NCBI GenBank assembly: GCA_016000265.1
Contig: JAECRL010000002.1
Span: 1 to 64,000, forward strand
Direction: 5' to 3'
From: Burkholderiales bacterium
GTDB lineage: Bacteria > Pseudomonadota > Gammaproteobacteria > Burkholderiales > Burkholderiaceae_C
Length of the DNA stretch: 64,000 nucleotides
Shown: one piece after another, positions 56,857 through 64,000 of the stretch
Layout: each line of letters opens with the position of its first letter
Numbering within the stretch: position 1 is the stretch's first letter
The notes under the pieces: generated by a model
The model's input: only the letters and a program-made list of their open reading frames with translations
The model's database searches: none
What the model was told of the DNA's origin: nothing
Program-made: the position numbers and the translations under genes

Positions 56857-58419
56857 ATGCAACTCACCCGGCCTCGAGACTGGCCTGTTTCCTTCAAGGT
56901 GCTGCTTGCGCCTTTGATGGCGTTGTTGGCCTTGGTGGCCGTGGGCGGCACCAGTTGGTGGTCGTCGCAGCAGTTGACCCGGGCGCTGACCCATTTGGGG
57001 CAAAACGGCGTCTCCGACCTGCTGCAGGCCGAGGCCCTGGCCAACCGGGTCGGAGACCTCCACCAGGACATGTACCAAAGCCTGGTCTGGGAGGCGATCG
57101 GTCAGCGACCCGATCGGATCGCTGCGCTGGATGAGGCCCTCGTGCGGTCGATCGCATCCCTCGGCAGGCACGTGGACGAATTGAGCGCAGCGCCGAACTT
57201 GCCACCCGAGCGGCAGCAGGTCCTGGCGGCGTTGAAGAAGAAGGTCGGCATCTACGCCAAGGTGGCCACCGACACGCTCGACATGAAAAGCGCGGGCGTG
57301 GCCAGCGCAGCGACCTACGTGCCCGCGCTGGATGTGGAGCACAAAGAGCTGGCCGGTCTGGTTCAGGGCCTGGTCGAGCAGCAGGTGGAGGCCACGCGCA
57401 GGGATGCCCTGGCGGCGCAAGACGAGGCGAGGAGCCTGACGCAATGGAGCACGTTGTTGATCGCGTTGGTCAGCGTCACCTGTGCCGCCTTGGCGTGGCG
57501 TGCGGGGGTGCTCATCACCCAGCCGCTGGATGAGGCGGCCAGGCTGGCTCGGGCCCTGTCGGAGGGGGACTTGACCATCCAGGGGCGCTCGTTGAGCCGG
57601 GACGCCACCGGGCAACTGGTGGCGGCCATCGGCACCGTCGCTCGCAAGTTGCGAGGGGTCGTCGACGAGATCCGCCACACGTCGCAGGACATCCAGCGGG
57701 AGTCCGATGGCATGTCGGCGGGCAACGAGCTGCTGGCGCAACGCACCGAGGCCACCGCCAGCAGCATTCGTTCTGCGGCCAGCGCCATCGAGCAGCTCGC
57801 CGGGGGCATCCAGTCCAATGCCGAGCAGAGCCACGCGGCGGCCGAGCAGGCCAAGCAGTCATCGCTGGCCGCGCGTCGCGGGGGCGACCTGGTTCGGGAG
57901 GTGGTCGACACGATGGCGTCGATCAACGCTCAGGCCCAGAAGATCGGGGACATCATCAAGACCATCGATGGCATTTCATTTCAAACCAACATCCTGGCTT
58001 TGAACGCCGCCGTCGAGGCCGCGCGAGCGGGTGAGCAGGGCCGCGGCTTCGCGGTGGTCGCCAGCGAGGTCCGACAGCTGGCGGGACGCAGCGCCGACGC
58101 CGCCAAGGAGGTCCGGTTGTTGATCGGGGCGTCCATCGACGGCATCGGCCAGGGCGCCGAGCGTGCGGCCAAAGCGGGGGACTCCATGGAGGAGATCGTG
58201 AAGGCGATCCTGCAGGTGTCTCAGGCCATCGACACCGTGGCGTGTGCGGCGCGCGAGCAGGCGCAATGCGTGACGGAGGTCAGCCGCTCCGTGCACGAGG
58301 TGGACGCCGCCACGCAGCAAAACGCCCGCATGGTGGGCGAGGTGTCGGCGTCCACGCGATCGCTGGCGTCGCAGTCCGACCGACTCGCCGAATTGCTGGG
58401 GCGGTTCAAAGTGGCTTGA
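56857..58419 (+). CDS. Transmembrane chemoreceptor paired with Cache protein
   Basis: This 520-residue receptor has TM1 (about 15-36), a helical periplasmic domain (37-190), TM2 (about 192-212), HAMP (LDEAARLARALSEGDL) and MA domain with tip [20 protein letters not shown]. After the tip the adaptation helices diverge from the other receptors (VASEVRQLAGRSADAAKEVR, then IDTVACAAREQAQCVTE with two cysteines). It lacks the pentapeptide, ending LLGRFKVA. It may receive signal from the upstream secreted Cache protein. It lies 109 bp before a diguanylate cyclase. Confidence 0.92.
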   Translation: MQLTRPRDWPVSFKVLLAPLMALLALVAVGGTSWWSSQQLTRALTHLGQNGVSDLLQAEALANRVGDLHQDMYQSLVWEAIGQRPDRIAALDEALVRSIASLGRHVDELSAAPNLPPERQQVLAALKKKVGIYAKVATDTLDMKSAGVASAATYVPALDVEHKELAGLVQGLVEQQVEATRRDALAAQDEARSLTQWSTLLIALVSVTCAALAWRAGVLITQPLDEAARLARALSEGDLTIQGRSLSRDATGQLVAAIGTVARKLRGVVDEIRHTSQDIQRESDGMSAGNELLAQRTEATASSIRSAASAIEQLAGGIQSNAEQSHAAAEQAKQSSLAARRGGDLVREVVDTMASINAQAQKIGDIIKTIDGISFQTNILALNAAVEAARAGEQGRGFAVVASEVRQLAGRSADAAKEVRLLIGASIDGIGQGAERAAKAGDSMEEIVKAILQVSQAIDTVACAAREQAQCVTEVSRSVHEVDAATQQNARMVGEVSASTRSLASQSDRLAELLGRFKVA

Positions 58420-58484
58420 TGGGCGCGCAGGGGCTCCGTGTTTGTCCTGATTCTAGGCAAGGGCGTTCCGCTTAACCTGATTTG

Positions 58485-58500
58485 GTTACATCAATGTAAC
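58485..58500. promoter_or_regulatory. Perfect palindrome upstream of diguanylate cyclase
   Basis: GTTACAT-CA-ATGTAAC is a perfect 7+7 palindrome 28 bp before the ATG at 58529, in an AT-rich patch. The form suits a TetR- or GntR-type operator; no such regulator gene is adjacent. Confidence 0.6.
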
Positions 58501-58528
58501 GAAAACAAGGGTCGAGCAGGAGGTCCAA

Positions 58529-59731
58529 ATGCCGTCTGTTTCGGGCATGAAAAGCAGGGGTTGGCAGGTGGTCCTGGATCCATGGCGGGTGCCGCCCGAG
58601 TGGCGCTCGCTCTACCAGGTACACCGCATCAGCGAGTTCCGCCGCCTGGTCGATCAATGGTGGCCCGTGCCCCTGCTGGTCCACCTGGCCTTCACCCTCG
58701 TGACGGTGTTGACCCGCTGGGACGTTCAACCGGGTCCCGACGAAATGTGGCACCTGGGCCTGGCCGCCTGCACCGGTGTCTTGCTGGCGCTGGCCGCCTG
58801 GCTGGCGCGCCGATCCACCCGCCTGCAGGTCGACGGGGACCGCTGGATGCCGTGGGTGATGGCGGCCGTGGTGTGGCTCAACGGCGCCAGTGCCTGGGGC
58901 TTCAGTCGACAGGGCATGTCCGACCACATGCTGCTGATGAACTCCCTGTCCGTCATGGGCTGTTTCTGCTCGATGAGGCTGTCGTTTGCCGGTGCGGTCA
59001 AGTCGACGGCTTTGGGCGCGGGGGCTGGCGCCATCATCTGGTCGGCAGGCCGGCCGGATCTGGCCCTGCAGTTCAGTGGGCAGTTCCTGATGGCCTGTGG
59101 CCTCGGCTTGTTGTGCGTCTTTTTGAGAGAAGACCTGGAGCGGGAGAATTTCCTCAACGCCGTCAAGCTGGCACAGGCCGAATCCCGGTTGCGGGCGGTG
59201 AACGAGCGGCTCCATGAGCTCGCCCACCAGGACGCCTTAACGGGCTTGCCCAACCGACGGTCTCTGGATCAATGCATGAAGCGAGAGTGGCAGCGTGCCG
59301 TGCGAAACCGCTCGGAGCTGGCTTTGCTCATGATCGACGTCGACCATTTCAAGCGCTACAACGACCGACACGGGCACCTCGATGGCGATGCGTGCCTGAT
59401 CACCGTGGCGCAGGCCTTGAGGGGGGCGCTGCAGCGCCCAGCGGACGTGATCGCGCGTTATGGTGGCGAGGAGTTCGTGGTCCTGCTGCCGGACACCGAC
59501 CTGGCGGGGGCGTGGTCGGTCGCGCAGCGCCTGATGTCGCGCGTCGATGAGTTGGGCTTGCCCCATCAGGGCTCCGATGTCGCGTCCCACGTGACCGTCA
59601 GCGTGGGCGGTTGCGTCTTCGCCGGCACCGGCCACGAGCGCGGGGGCACCTTGCTGAGGCTGGCTGATGAGGCTTTGTACAAAGCGAAGTCCAGCGGGCG
59701 TCATTGTGTTTCTCTGACGCAGCTCGATTGA
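58529..59731 (+). CDS. Membrane-bound diguanylate cyclase
   Basis: The protein has about 400 residues, with five to six predicted membrane helices in the N-terminal half (about 45-210, a MASE-like sensor without recognised motif), a short coiled coil (LAQAESRLRAVNERLHELAH) and a GGDEF domain (about 235-400). The signature is GGEEF within RYGGEEFVVLLPDTD; DALTGLPNRRSLD and IDVDHFKRYNDRHGH are intact, so it should be active. It lies after the Cache-linked chemoreceptor. A second ATG at residue 7 is possible. Confidence 0.9.
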   Translation: MPSVSGMKSRGWQVVLDPWRVPPEWRSLYQVHRISEFRRLVDQWWPVPLLVHLAFTLVTVLTRWDVQPGPDEMWHLGLAACTGVLLALAAWLARRSTRLQVDGDRWMPWVMAAVVWLNGASAWGFSRQGMSDHMLLMNSLSVMGCFCSMRLSFAGAVKSTALGAGAGAIIWSAGRPDLALQFSGQFLMACGLGLLCVFLREDLERENFLNAVKLAQAESRLRAVNERLHELAHQDALTGLPNRRSLDQCMKREWQRAVRNRSELALLMIDVDHFKRYNDRHGHLDGDACLITVAQALRGALQRPADVIARYGGEEFVVLLPDTDLAGAWSVAQRLMSRVDELGLPHQGSDVASHVTVSVGGCVFAGTGHERGGTLLRLADEALYKAKSSGRHCVSLTQLD

Positions 59732-59804
59732 GCGGCGCCACCCGGCGCCACCCTGGGGACGCCTGCGCGCTGTGGCCTGGACTTGTGCGAAGATCTGCGC
59801 ATCC

Positions 59805-60170
59805 ATGTGGCGCCGCTTCCTGCTCCTCCTGCTGTGTGCGTTCATCCCCCTGCAGTCCGTCAAGGCGGACATCGGGGCGTTGGCGCACGCTTGGGGCGGG
59901 GCCGAGGTGGTGGCGTTGGGGCACGGGGTCACCCCGCACCACCACCACCACGCGGAGGCGGCTGAGGGGGCGTTTCACCAAGACAACAGCCCGGCCTCGG
60001 CCGAGCACATGAGCGACCACTGCCTGTGCCCGCTGGGCTGGTTGCTGCCTTCGCTGCCTTCGGTGTTGCAGCGAGGGGCGTCGTCGCACGCGGTGCCGGA
60101 GTGGACGCCGCCGGCCTTGCCTGCGCCCACCCTGGCGGCGCCGCAGCGGCCGCCGCATCCGGCTGGCTGA
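59805..60170 (+). CDS. CzcI-like small secreted protein
   Basis: This 121-residue protein starts MWRRFLLLLLCAFIPLQSVKA, a clear signal peptide, and then has a histidine run (HHHHHAEAAEGAFH), a CLCP motif (about 78-81) and a hydrophobic patch. CzcI-type proteins of Cupriavidus begin in the same way and lie at the front of czc operons, where they modulate efflux. Position directly before czcC supports the call; sequence identity is loose, so I leave some doubt. The His cluster can bind Zn, Co or Cd. Confidence 0.65.
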   Translation: MWRRFLLLLLCAFIPLQSVKADIGALAHAWGGAEVVALGHGVTPHHHHHAEAAEGAFHQDNSPASAEHMSDHCLCPLGWLLPSLPSVLQRGASSHAVPEWTPPALPAPTLAAPQRPPHPAG

Positions 60171-60246
60171 CCGCCGGCTGACGCCCGATCCCCTCTGCGG
60201 CCCCGTGCCGCGCAAAGGGGCTCGCCTCTGAGCCGGCCGGTCTGTC

Positions 60247-61644
60247 ATGGACCCCGCCCGCTTCCCAGAGGATCAAGAGGACCCCTCCGTGCCCCCGACA
60301 CCCGCTCATCGCCAGCGGGCGCGCCGCCGCGTCGCGCCCCACCTCGCCTGCTCGCTCATCGCGTGCACGGCGTTCACCGCCGCCCTGGCCGCAACGCCTG
60401 CGCTGCGCCCATCGCCCTCCCTCCCCCCTCCCGCGCACCACGACGAGCTGCCCCAGGTCGACGACCTGGCCACCCTGGTGGACATGGCTTGGGCGCGCTC
60501 GCCCCAGGCGCGTCAGCTCGAAGGACAGGGCCTGGAGGCCCGCACGCAAGCCGACTCGGCCCGCGGCTGGTTCCCCGGGGCGCCCAGCGTCACTGTGGGC
60601 CAGCGCACGGGTGAGCGGCCGGGACAGCGCGCCTTGCGCGAGCAGGAGGTGGCGCTGGCCGCCCCGCTGTGGTCGCCCCGCCAGCGCGCGGCCAGCCAGC
60701 AGGCGGCCGACAGCAGCCAGGCCGCGGTGGACGCCGCCACGCGCACCTTGCGCCTGGAGCTGACTCGCCAGGTGCGCGAGCGCATCGACGCCCTGAGCCT
60801 GGGCGGCTTGATGGTGCGCCAGGCCCAGTCGCACGCCGAGGCGCTGGCCCGCCTGGAGGCCGAGGTGCGCCAGCGCGTGGCCGCGGGCGACCTGGCGCGG
60901 GTCGACGCGCTGCTGGTGCGCCAGGAGGCGCTGGCGGCGCTCTCCGAGGTGCGCCGCGCCCGCCTGGCCTTGCTGGAGGCGGAGCACGCTTTCCACGTCC
61001 TCGTGGGGGAGGTGCGACCGGCGCCGCAGGCCGCCCGCATGGGCCTGCCCGACCCGAGCCGCCTGAGTGACGCGGACCTGCAGCGCCTGCTGGAGACGGC
61101 CCACGAGGTGGTGGCCGCGCACCCGCGGCTGCGCGCCGCCGAGGCCGCGCGCCAACAGCAGGCGCACCGCGTGTCGTGGCTGGCCCAGTCTTCTCGCAGC
61201 CCCTGGGAGTTGGGCCTGGCCCACCGACGCGAGCAGGACGGTGACGCGCGCCGCACCAACGCCTCGTGGGGGCTGAGCCTGAAGGTGCCGCTGGCCGACG
61301 AGCCCCTGCAGCGTCAGACCCTGGCCGTGGCGCAGACCGCCGCGGACGTGGCCGCCGCCGAGGTGCGCCGCACGCACGACGTGCTGGTGAGCGACTTGCT
61401 GGAGGCCGTGCAGGCCGTGCGCCACCAGCGCGCTTTGCTGGCCGACGCGCGCGAGTCCACCGAGGCGGCGCAAGCGCGCGCCGACCTGATCCGCCGGGCC
61501 CACGCGCTGGGCGAAGTCAGCCTGGCCGAGCGGCTGCGCGCCGAGCAGGCCCTGCAGGCCGCAACGCTGCGCGTCACCCAACAAGACATGCTGCTGGCGC
61601 AGGCCCAGGCCCGCTTGCAGTTCGCTCAAGGAGCACAACCATGA
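60247..61644 (+). CDS. czcC: CzcC-type outer-membrane efflux protein
   Basis: This 465-residue TolC-family protein has a signal sequence (LACSLIACTAFTAALAAT after a long basic N-terminus), a long alpha-helical pattern and family segments such as ARGWFPGAPSVTVGQRTGE and ELTRQVRERIDALSLG. It forms the outer-membrane tunnel of an RND heavy-metal efflux pump. The initiator is uncertain: about 25 basic residues precede the signal core, so a later start is possible. It overlaps the adaptor gene by 4 bp (ATGA). Confidence 0.88.
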   Translation: MDPARFPEDQEDPSVPPTPAHRQRARRRVAPHLACSLIACTAFTAALAATPALRPSPSLPPPAHHDELPQVDDLATLVDMAWARSPQARQLEGQGLEARTQADSARGWFPGAPSVTVGQRTGERPGQRALREQEVALAAPLWSPRQRAASQQAADSSQAAVDAATRTLRLELTRQVRERIDALSLGGLMVRQAQSHAEALARLEAEVRQRVAAGDLARVDALLVRQEALAALSEVRRARLALLEAEHAFHVLVGEVRPAPQAARMGLPDPSRLSDADLQRLLETAHEVVAAHPRLRAAEAARQQQAHRVSWLAQSSRSPWELGLAHRREQDGDARRTNASWGLSLKVPLADEPLQRQTLAVAQTAADVAAAEVRRTHDVLVSDLLEAVQAVRHQRALLADARESTEAAQARADLIRRAHALGEVSLAERLRAEQALQAATLRVTQQDMLLAQAQARLQFAQGAQP

Positions 61645-63446
61645 AGAACCTCCTCTCGACGGCCGCGGTGTGCGGCTTCACCTGGTTGGCGCTCGCCTTG
61701 CCGGCGCCGAGCGCCTGGGCCCATGGCCCCGATGCGGGCCACGACCACGCGGCCCCCGCCGTTCCCACGGCCCTCACTTCCCCCGCTTCCCCCGCCACCT
61801 CGTCGGGGGCCTCTGCGCCCGGCGCGCCGGCCATCACCGAGGCCCGCTCTCAGGCCTTCGAGCTGGTGGCCAGCCTGGGCGGGGGCGAGCTGTCCGTGCT
61901 GATCGACCGCTTCGACACCAACGAGCCGGTGCTGGGCGCGACGGTGCGGGTGTCCTCGGGCGGCATCCAGGCCGCCGGCACCTTCCACGCCGACCACGGC
62001 GACTACGCCTTCACCGACGAGCGGCTGCTGGCGCGCCTGTCGCAGCCCGGTCGGCATGAGCTGGTCTTCACGGTGACGCAAGGTGAGGTCAGTGAGGCGG
62101 TGAGCGCCGCCGTGGAGGCGGCCGCCGCCGAGCCGGGGGCCCACGCGGATCACGGGGATCACGGAGGTCACGCCCACCCTCCCGCTCGCCCCGCGGGCGC
62201 CATGTGGGTCAACGCGGCCTGGGCCTTGTTGCTGGCGGCGGTCGCGACCGCCCTCGTGGCCTGGCTGTGGCGGCGGGGGCGGCACAAGCGTCAGCTTGCA
62301 CGCCTCGGGCCGCACGCGTGGGTGATCGCGTGTGTCGGCCTTTTGGCGGCGGCGGTGGGCGACACCCACGCCGGCCCCGGCGCCCACGGCCCCAATGGCG
62401 AGCACCTGGACGCCCCCGCGGCCTCCGGTGGGGCCTCGGGCCCCGGTGCCCTGATGCGCCTGCCCGATGGCAGCGTGCAGGTGCCCAAGCGGGCGCAGCG
62501 CAGCATGGGCATCCGCACCGTGCGGGCCGCCGCCGGGCAACACGCCACGACCCTCACGCTCAACGCCCGCGTGGTGCCGGACCCGCGCTCTGCGGGGCGG
62601 GTGCAGGCGCCGGTGGCCGGGCGCATCGAGGCGCCGCCGTCCGGCCTGCCGGTGGCGGGCCAGGCCGTGCGCCGCGGGCAGGTGCTGGCCCTCGTGTACC
62701 CGGTGCTGGGGGCGGCCGAGCGCACCGCCCAGCAAGCCAGCCTGGCCGAGTTGCGCGCCAATCGGCAGGTGGCGCAGCGCCGCGTCGAGCGCCTGGCGCA
62801 GCTCGACGGGGTGGTGCCCGCCAAGGACATCGAAGCCGCTCGCGTGGAGCTGCAAAGCCTGGTCGAGCGCGAGCGCCTGCTGGCGCGCTCGCTCGATGGC
62901 GCGCAGCCGCTGGTGGCGCCCGTCGGTGGGGTGCTGGCCAGCGCGCGCGCGCTGGCCGGTCAGGTGGTCGAGCCGCAAGCCGTGTTGTTCGAGGTGGTCG
63001 ACCCGCAGCGCCTGCGCGTCGAGGCCCACGTGAGCGACCCGGCGCAGGCCGCGCAGGTCACGGGTGGCGCCATCCCGGGGCGGCCCGATGTGACGCTGCA
63101 GGTGGTGGGCGCCGCGCGCGTCTTCCAGGACGGGGGGGTGCCGCTGACCTTCCAGGCCCGCTCCGAGGCCGCGGTGCTGGCCATCGGCCAGCCCCTGACG
63201 GTGGTGGCCACGTTGTCCGGTCCGGGGGCGCCGCTGCGGGCCGGGGTGGCCGTGCCGGCCGAGGCCGTGGTGCGCAACCCGGCCAACCAGGCCATCGCCT
63301 GGGTCAAGGCGTCGGCCGAGCGCTTCCAGCCGGTGGTGGTGCAAACGGTGCCGCTGGACGCCCAGCGCGTGCTCGTCACCCAGGGCCTGTCGGCCGACCA
63401 ACGCGTGGTGGTGCAAGGCGCCTCGCTGATCAACCAGGTTCGCTGA
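61641..63446 (+). CDS. czcB: CzcB-type periplasmic adaptor with extra N-terminal domain
   Basis: This 601-residue membrane-fusion protein has, after a signal peptide (1-30, ending SAWAHG), a histidine-rich stretch and a beta-sandwich-like domain (about 65-165). A membrane-like helix follows (about 190-212, WALLLAAVATALVAWLW), then a second hydrophobic stretch (about 225-245) with histidines (HAGPGAHGPNGEHL). The adaptor core spans about 265-600: RVQAPVAGRIEAPP, LVAPVGGVLAS, PAEAVVRN. The front 260 residues are additional to a normal adaptor and may bind metal. It overlaps czcC and is 7 bp before czcA. Confidence 0.85.
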   Translation: MKNLLSTAAVCGFTWLALALPAPSAWAHGPDAGHDHAAPAVPTALTSPASPATSSGASAPGAPAITEARSQAFELVASLGGGELSVLIDRFDTNEPVLGATVRVSSGGIQAAGTFHADHGDYAFTDERLLARLSQPGRHELVFTVTQGEVSEAVSAAVEAAAAEPGAHADHGDHGGHAHPPARPAGAMWVNAAWALLLAAVATALVAWLWRRGRHKRQLARLGPHAWVIACVGLLAAAVGDTHAGPGAHGPNGEHLDAPAASGGASGPGALMRLPDGSVQVPKRAQRSMGIRTVRAAAGQHATTLTLNARVVPDPRSAGRVQAPVAGRIEAPPSGLPVAGQAVRRGQVLALVYPVLGAAERTAQQASLAELRANRQVAQRRVERLAQLDGVVPAKDIEAARVELQSLVERERLLARSLDGAQPLVAPVGGVLASARALAGQVVEPQAVLFEVVDPQRLRVEAHVSDPAQAAQVTGGAIPGRPDVTLQVVGAARVFQDGGVPLTFQARSEAAVLAIGQPLTVVATLSGPGAPLRAGVAVPAEAVVRNPANQAIAWVKASAERFQPVVVQTVPLDAQRVLVTQGLSADQRVVVQGASLINQVR

Positions 63447-63453
63447 GGTCACC

Positions 63454-64000
63454 ATGTTCAACTGGATCGTTCGAAGCAGCCTGCAGCAGCGCCTGTTCGT
63501 GCTGGTGGGCGCCTTCATCCTGATGGCGCTCGGGGCGTGGACGGCGTCGCGCGCGCCGGTGGACGTGCTGCCCGACCTCAACAAGCCCATCGTCACCGTG
63601 CTGACCGAAGCCGGTGGCATGGCGCCCGAGGAGGTCGAGCAGCTCGTCACCTTCCCCATCGAGACGGCGCTCAACGGCATGCCCGGTGTCACGCGTGTGC
63701 GCTCGACCTCGGGCGTGGGCCTGTCCATCGTCTACGCCGAGTTCGACTGGGGCACCGACATCTACCGCAACCGCCAGCTGGTGGCCGAGCGCCTGGCGCT
63801 GGTCCAGGCGCGCATGCCCGAGCGGGTCACGCCGACCCTGGGGCCGGTGTCGTCCATCATGGGCGAGATCATGCTGGTGGCCGTGCCGATCGGGGCCGCG
63901 CCCGACGCGAAGGCCTCCGCCACCCCCGCCGCCACCCCCATGCAGGCCCGCGACCACGCCGAGTGGGTGATGCGGCCGCGCCTGCTGTCGATCCCCGGGG
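63454..64000 (+). CDS. czcA: CzcA-type RND heavy-metal efflux pump, N-terminal part
   Basis: Only the first 182 codons are present before the right edge. The start MFNWIVRSSLQQRLFVLVGA gives TM1; then RAPVDVLPDLNKPIVTVLTE, the family motif VTFPIETALNGMPGV and the substrate-groove segment VRSTSGVGLSIVYAEFDWG match heavy-metal RND pumps (CzcA/CusA group). A Pro/Ala-rich insert (about 148-163) follows the usual PVSSIMGEI segment. Later transmembrane helices and the metal-site residues are outside the window, so zinc/cobalt/cadmium versus copper/silver preference cannot be read here. Confidence 0.93.
   Translation, partial: MFNWIVRSSLQQRLFVLVGAFILMALGAWTASRAPVDVLPDLNKPIVTVLTEAGGMAPEEVEQLVTFPIETALNGMPGVTRVRSTSGVGLSIVYAEFDWGTDIYRNRQLVAERLALVQARMPERVTPTLGPVSSIMGEIMLVAVPIGAAPDAKASATPAATPMQARDHAEWVMRPRLLSIPG

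Noticed and set aside
61626-63728. Minus-strand 700-codon frame opposite czcB and czcA
   Set aside because: It covers parts of two well-supported genes, and its Arg/His/Pro-rich product has no family features.

Overview
The window is a high-GC (about two-thirds G+C by eye), gene-dense chromosomal segment. Gene content and protein style point to a motile betaproteobacterium of the order Burkholderiales (Comamonadaceae, Sphaerotilus/Leptothrix or Rubrivivax type). Pointers are ybeZ-ybeY, a DUF2917 gene divergent from a MocR regulator, NhaR-type LysR, YaeQ, many methyl-accepting proteins and a czc operon. The genus cannot be fixed from the sequence alone.

Region 1 (1-9156, minus strand) is a complete chemosensory operon apart from cheA, which runs off the left edge. 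Transcription order is cheY2, a small soluble MCP, a soluble receptor with two signalling hairpin tips, a protein with three CheW domains, cheB, a HEAT-repeat protein, cheR, cheY1 and cheA. No member has a transmembrane segment, so the array should be cytosolic. Region 2 (9427-17232) is mostly housekeeping and signalling: ybeY-ybeZ, a 7TM sensor kinase with its LuxR-type regulator, ruvA, an M14 peptidase and a hybrid kinase. Region 3 (17426-26955) is stress and detoxification: glutathione peroxidase, a Tat-exported dienelactone hydrolase, katG, a CopD-like protein, TerC beside a divergent NhaR-like regulator, an HPF-like protein, and the glutathione-dependent formaldehyde pair adhC-fghA.

Region 4 (27003-44417) combines c-di-GMP enzymes (a PAS/GAF-GGDEF protein and an EAL protein) with three transmembrane chemoreceptors, one ending in the CheR-tethering pentapeptide DWETF. 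Metabolic genes (aromatic aminotransferase, hydroxypyruvate isomerase-like, lipase), an AmpG-like transporter, an M48 protease and MocR/DUF2917 lie between them. Region 5 (44429-56224) is accessory: a TetR regulator with two palindromic operators facing an FAH/metallo-beta-lactamase operon; a lower-GC HAD-SDR-Tat operon; a deletion scar joining the front of a molybdopterin oxidoreductase to the back of an outer-membrane efflux protein; a DUF2306 membrane protein; and an Rrf2 locus with two matching 23-bp dyads.

Region 6 (56344-64000) holds a secreted Cache protein next to a chemoreceptor, a membrane diguanylate cyclase with a palindromic upstream site, and a czcI-czcC-czcB-czcA metal-efflux operon cut by the right edge.

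Two chemosensory layers can be separated. The transmembrane receptors share near-identical tips, and three transcription units carry candidate FliA (sigma-28) promoters, which suggests flagellar control. The cytosolic cluster has divergent tips and no FliA-like site I could find. Long open frames opposite most real genes are shadows produced by GC-rich codon usage.
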